From NCBI GenBank assembly GCA_030447725.1, contig JAUJOQ010000003.1:124001-188000 (forward strand): a stretch of 64,000 nt of DNA, written 5' to 3'. Below, in pieces: positions 60,553-64,000 of the stretch (positions are counted from its first letter, which is position 1; every line of letters starts with the position of its first letter). Source of the stretch: Thermoleophilaceae bacterium (lineage in GTDB: Bacteria > Actinomycetota > Thermoleophilia > Solirubrobacterales > Thermoleophilaceae). The notes under the pieces are model-generated. The model was not told where the DNA came from, searched no databases, and saw only the letters and a list, made by a program, of their open reading frames with translations. The translations under genes were made by a program, and so were the position numbers.

Positions 60553-60693
60553 ATGAAGGAGCCCGCCGACGCCGCAATCAGCAGACACAATCTGATTGAC
60601 GTACAGCTCGGCGTCGTTGACCAGCGCATGGAGGCGTGGTTTCGACCGTTCGCCGAGGTGCCCCCGACCGGATACCTCCACGAGCCACGCTGA
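60553..60693 (+). CDS. Short uncertain reading frame at the island edge
   Basis: A 46-residue frame, MKEPADAAISRHNLIDVQLG ... YLHEPR. It starts one base after the previous stop but has no family and ends where the CtaG sequence begins; it may be a chance frame or the start of a gene cut at the junction. Confidence 0.3.
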   Translation: MKEPADAAISRHNLIDVQLGVVDQRMEAWFRPFAEVPPTGYLHEPR

Positions 60694-61160
60694 GGCCGAC
60701 GGGGATCGCGTTGTGGATCGGGCTGATGTACCTGTGGCACGTGCCCGCCATGTACGACGCCGCTCTGCGCAACCCTGTGATCCACCTGGTCGAGCACGCC
60801 TCCTTCTTCACCGCAGGCCTGGCCGTGTGGTGGCCGCTGATCTCGCCGGTGCCGATGCGCCGGCGGCTCACCGGGCTCGCGACCGTGGCCTACATCGGGA
60901 CTGCCAAGTTCGGCCTGGCTGCACTTGGCCTCTACCTCACCTGGTCGAACGATCTGCTCTATAAGCACTACGCCGAGGTGCCGCGGATCTGGGGACTCAG
61001 CCCCGTGAGCGACCAGAACGCAGGGGGCGCGATCATGATGGTCGAGCAGTCGTTGACCTTCGTGATCGCCCTCGTGGTCCTCTTCGCGGCGATGCTCACG
61101 CAGTCGGAAGCCGACGAATCGCGCAAAGAGCGGCTCGAGGACCGCGTGGCCGCCTCGTGA
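60690..61160 (+). pseudogene. CtaG-family protein missing its N-terminal half
   Basis: About 155 residues of a cytochrome c oxidase assembly (caa3_CtaG-type) multi-helix protein: IALWIGLMYLWHVPAMYDAA, VEHASFFTAGLAVWWPLI, AKFGLAALGLYLTWSNDLLY, DQNAGGAIMMVEQSLTFVIA. The family normally has 250-300 residues and several helices before this point; they are missing, and the left side is unrelated island sequence. The break at about 60690 is therefore taken as the right edge of the island. A GTG-like start just upstream could still express a fragment. Confidence 0.8.
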
Positions 61161-61200
61161 GCGCAGCGCAACTTTCCCGCCGGTTGGGGGCTTAGACGGC

Positions 61201-62622
61201 ATGAAACGCCTCCTCCTGCTCCTCGTCGCCCTTGGGGCCGCCTGCTGGGCCGGCGCGCCGGCCGCTGCGAGCACCGTCCGCGTCGAGACCTTCAAGACGA
61301 CCGACCGGTCCGATCAGCCCGCTCGAGGAGCCAGGGTGGTCGTGCGCGCGCAGGGCGGCGAGCGCAACCGGCTGCGGGTGAGCAGGCGTGGTGCCAAGGT
61401 CGTGGTGAGCGACGCGGCCGGAGCCCGGCCGGGCCAGGGCTGCCGGCGAGGGGGCGGGCGCGTGGTCACGTGCCGCCTCGAGGGCTTCTTCGCGACCGAC
61501 ATGAGCATCTCCCTGGGTGACCGATCGGATAGAGCGATCGTCCGGGGAAACGTGTTGATCAGCGAGAACGGCGGCGGCCTCAGGGTCAACGGCGGCCGAG
61601 GGAACGACCGCGTGAGGGTTGGCTTCATCGGCGGCACGCTGCGCGGCGGCCCCGGCAACGACCTGCTGCGCAGCGGAGGGAGCGCCAGCTTCTTCGGTGG
61701 CCAGGGAGACGACCGCATGACCGGAACCGGGGGATCCGACAGCTTCGTCTCCGAAGGCTCGGCCGACGGCAGCGACACCATCTCGGGCGGAAAGGGACAG
61801 GACTTCGTCTCCTACGGCCCCCGCCGCGACACCGTGCGGGCCGACCTCGCCGGCGACCGCGACGACGGGGCCCGCTCCGAGCGCGATCGCATCGCGACCG
61901 ACATCGAGACCCTGATCGGCGGAAGGGGCGACGACCTCATCGTGGGCAACTCAATGGGCAACAGCCTGCGCCCCGGTCCCGGCGCCGACGTGGCGAGGGG
62001 AGGCGACGGAATGGACAACCTCACCGGCGACGAGTTCTCGGCGGCCGACGCCGGCGACCGGCTCATCGGCGGGCGGGGCCGTGACTTCATCCTCGGCAGC
62101 TCCGGGCCGGACACGATCATCGGCGGGCCAAAGCTGGACACGGTGACGGGCGGCGGCGGTGCCGACCGGATCGAGCTACGGGACGGCGGTCGCGACCAGG
62201 TGGAGTGCGGAGAAGGCTCCGACGTGCTCGTGCTCGACGCGTTCGACTTCTTCACCGACCTCATCAGCCCGTGCGAGGAAGTTCAGCGCGACGCTCCAGC
62301 GGGCGCCGTCCTCACTTCGGCCTCGGAGCTGTATCCCTCGACCTCCCCTGACGGTCGCACCGCCTTCGTACGGGTCGGCTGCCCCGGCGACGCGCCTTCG
62401 CCCTGCCGGGGAACCGTGCGCTTCACCACGTCCGATCGCAGCGTCGGACCGGTGGACTTCTCGATCGCCCGGAACGAGTCCGCCCCGGTGGAGCTGGCCC
62501 TGGACGAGCGCACCTCCGAGCGAGTGTCGGGCGGCGGCCAGATACCCATCACACTGGTGATCGAGACCGTCCAGCCCGGCGGCGGCGTCTCGCGGGTGAC
62601 CATCCGGACGTTCCTCTCTTAG
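61201..62622 (+). CDS. Secreted RTX-like calcium-binding repeat protein
   Basis: A 473-residue protein with a signal peptide (residues 1-24, LLLLLVALGAACWAGAPAAA). The middle (~130-345) is made of imperfect glycine/aspartate-rich nonapeptides (RGNDRVRVGF, GGPGNDLLRSGG, GGQGDDRMTGTGG, GGRGDDLIVGNS), more irregular than those in the FG-GAP protein. The last ~110 residues are a beta-sandwich-like domain without repeats. It probably sits in or is shed from the cell envelope, binding calcium. Confidence 0.85.
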   Translation: MKRLLLLLVALGAACWAGAPAAASTVRVETFKTTDRSDQPARGARVVVRAQGGERNRLRVSRRGAKVVVSDAAGARPGQGCRRGGGRVVTCRLEGFFATDMSISLGDRSDRAIVRGNVLISENGGGLRVNGGRGNDRVRVGFIGGTLRGGPGNDLLRSGGSASFFGGQGDDRMTGTGGSDSFVSEGSADGSDTISGGKGQDFVSYGPRRDTVRADLAGDRDDGARSERDRIATDIETLIGGRGDDLIVGNSMGNSLRPGPGADVARGGDGMDNLTGDEFSAADAGDRLIGGRGRDFILGSSGPDTIIGGPKLDTVTGGGGADRIELRDGGRDQVECGEGSDVLVLDAFDFFTDLISPCEEVQRDAPAGAVLTSASELYPSTSPDGRTAFVRVGCPGDAPSPCRGTVRFTTSDRSVGPVDFSIARNESAPVELALDERTSERVSGGGQIPITLVIETVQPGGGVSRVTIRTFLS

Positions 62623-62799
62623 ACGCTATGGAGGTTGACCTCCGGCGCCGCTGATACGCATGACTGGCCCCCTACCCGATCGTGGGGTGTCACAGCCGCG
62701 CGGATACGAGCCGAGCGGCGTCCACAACCGAATAGGAGGAGCCAGCCATGGTGCGAGCCGATGCGAAGGACTCAGCACTGCGTTGCCGTCGTATGGGTC

Positions 62800-63516
62800 C
62801 TTCTCGGTGCGGTGTTCATCGGCTGCGATTCCGGTGACGAAACCCAAAGCAAGGCGCAGGAGCCCCGGTCGAAGGCTGTCGCGACCCAATGCGATGGTGC
62901 TGCGGTCGACCGCGAGCAGGTCGGCGATCTGGGCGGTCGAGACGCCGTCAGAGCGAAGCCGGCGCGCGGCGGCGACGCGCTCTGCGAGCGGGAGCTCTGG
63001 CTCCCGTGCCGGGGCCTCGGCGAGGCCGGTCGCGCGCAGCGCCTCACGCCAGCTCCCGCAGTGGCGGCGGACCGTGTCGGCGCTCGGAAAGCGCGGATGG
63101 GAGCGCTCCCACTCGACGAGGCGATCGCCCGGCAAGAGGCCGAGCGCGCGCCCGTGGTCTGGGCTCCACTCGTAGGCGCGCGGCGCCGTGCCGTGGCGCT
63201 CTGCCCAGGCGCATCGCCGCGAGGCAGCGCTCCCGATCCCACGTGCCCGGCGGGCTCTGGTAGGGGAGGTTGGGCCGTCGCGGCGGCGGGGCCCGGCGCG
63301 GGCGCTCGGCGGCGGGCTTCGAAGCGGAGCTGCGCGGCGGCATTCGCGGCGATTCTGGCAGCCGCCTCGGCCGCCGGCCTGGGGGTCGGGCGCCCGCCAG
63401 GTCGCGCCCTCGAGACAGAGTCCCTTGAGCAGGGCGCGCCGCTCGCGGTAGGGGAGCGCGGTCGACGGCTCACCGTCGAGTGAGAGGACGTCGAAGGCCA
63501 TGAAGGCAAGACACGT
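62800..63516 (-). pseudogene. Multiply frameshifted DNA-ligase fragment and HTH-repeat protein
   Basis: Several minus-strand frames give recognisable pieces in order: FMAFDVLSLDGEPSTALPYR and LLKGLCLEGATWRAPDP, like an ATP-dependent DNA ligase (LigD-type) adenylation segment; then NLPYQSPPGTWDRERCLAAM in another frame; then AWAERHGTAPRAYEWSPDHG, FPSADTVRRHCGSWREALRA and VSTAQIADLLAVDRSTI, a homing-endonuclease-associated/HTH repeat. At least two shifts are needed, so no intact product is expected. Bases 62640-62800 hold no clear gene. Confidence 0.55.
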
Positions 63517-63608
63517 CCGCCGGGCGGCGCGCGCGCCGGCGGCGCTCGTCGTCGGCGGCGGTGACGCTCGCTCTCGCCTAGCACCGCGCTCGCGCCGAAG
63601 GCCGGCGC

Positions 63609-64000
63609 TTAGCCCTTCCCGGGCTTGGCCTCGGGGCCGCGGTAAGCCCCGTACTTCGCCTTCGCCGTCGACGCGATGGGCGTCGCGCCCTTGCTGATGT
63701 GAGGGAAGTGCTTGACGTGCACGTCGGTCAGGCGCAGCCCACGGCCGATGCCTCGGTATTGGTCGACGACGAAGTCGCCGGGATGCTTGCGCGTCGTCTT
63801 GTAGATGCGGTGCTTGGCGGCGGCCCACCTGCCGTCGCTGCGCCGCGTGCTTACGCGCATGACCAGCGGAAAGCCGTGGGGCAGCGTCATCGCGTTGACG
63901 TAGACAATGGTGCGCGCGTAGACATAGCCGCCGCACGCGTAGAGGACGGAGTTGATGCCGACCGTGTAGGTCCGCAGCCCGACCTTCGGGATCCAGATCG
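63609..64000 (-). CDS. Hypothetical protein, 5' end beyond the window
   Basis: An open frame from the right edge, about 130 codons, with strands such as VGINSVLYACGGYVYARTIV, FPLVMRVSTRRSDGRWAAAK and HPGDFVVDQYRGIGRGLRLT, and a short basic tail. The composition (tyrosine, glycine, beta strands, no internal stop) suggests an exported protein. I recognise no family, and the start is missing. Confidence 0.6.
   Translation of the reverse strand, partial: IWIPKVGLRTYTVGINSVLYACGGYVYARTIVYVNAMTLPHGFPLVMRVSTRRSDGRWAAAKHRIYKTTRKHPGDFVVDQYRGIGRGLRLTDVHVKHFPHISKGATPIASTAKAKYGAYRGPEAKPGKG

Larger units (their letters stand above)
35490..60690. mobile_element. Putative decayed genomic island
   Basis: The interval between the hairpin at 35457-35488 and the resumed, N-terminally truncated CtaG gene at 60690 differs from the flanks. 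It has single unrelated cargo genes, long spacers, many frameshifted or truncated genes, two integrase relics, an IS1182-type element, an excisionase relic next to a tRNA-Gly 3'-half, and a MOBF relaxase. The exact ends are inferred; no matching att pair was found inside the window, and more than one element may have accumulated here. Confidence 0.5.

Noticed and set aside
59505-61295. 596-codon open frame on the minus strand
   Set aside because: It runs antisense across the relaxase companions, the CtaG fragment and the RTX gene start; composition is His/Arg/Gly-rich without any family motif. A typical shadow frame of GC-rich coding DNA.

Overview
The window is very GC-rich, uses many GTG and TTG starts, and overlaps genes tightly. 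It carries the actinobacterial order ftsY - ffh - rpsP - khpA - rimM - trmD - rplS - lepB - rnhB - yraN - comM - dprA ... xerC - whiG/fliA sigma. Together with FG-GAP/RTX-type secreted repeat proteins and many lineage-specific short proteins, this suggests a chromosomal segment of a deep-branching actinobacterium of the Thermoleophilia/Solirubrobacterales type. That assignment is an inference from gene content; there is no rRNA gene in the window to test it.

Bases 1-30,000 are an orderly, almost gap-free housekeeping region. It holds SRP targeting (ftsY cut by the left edge, ffh), ribosome and tRNA maturation (rpsP, khpA, rimM, trmD, rplS), secretion and R-loop repair (lepB, rnhB), DNA uptake/recombination factors (comM, dprA, xerC), thiamine (thiD) and branched-chain amino acid (ilvD) enzymes, folate and lipid enzymes, an L,D-transpeptidase, a FliA/WhiG-type sigma factor and an EF-G-like GTPase. 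Next come an RNase HI operon, a YbdK-type ligase and a haem-oxygenase-like/CDGSH pair. Bases 30,000-35,450 hold a Tat-exported alkaline-phosphatase-superfamily hydrolase, a Crp-like regulator with a matching operator, and a large secreted FG-GAP plus RTX-repeat protein that ends at a strong hairpin.

Bases about 35,490-60,690 look like a decaying genomic island. It contains two relics of tyrosine integrases, at least eight broken or frameshifted genes, one IS1182-type element with clear ends and a 4-base duplication, a frameshifted excisionase beside a terminator and a tRNA-Gly(GCC) 3'-half, and an intact MOBF relaxase-helicase with two companion genes. Between these lie single, functionally unrelated cargo genes (regulators, acetyltransferases, VOC proteins, an amino-acid permease, an orphan pyrE, a pyrophosphatase, a truncated TyrRS-like protein). 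Many are followed by a short hairpin repeat with the shared core GCTTCTCGACG. The island stops where a CtaG-type membrane protein resumes without its N-terminal half.

Bases 61,200-62,622 return to a secreted RTX-like protein. The right edge holds a multiply frameshifted ligase/HTH wreck and the end of an unrecognised secreted protein that runs off the window.
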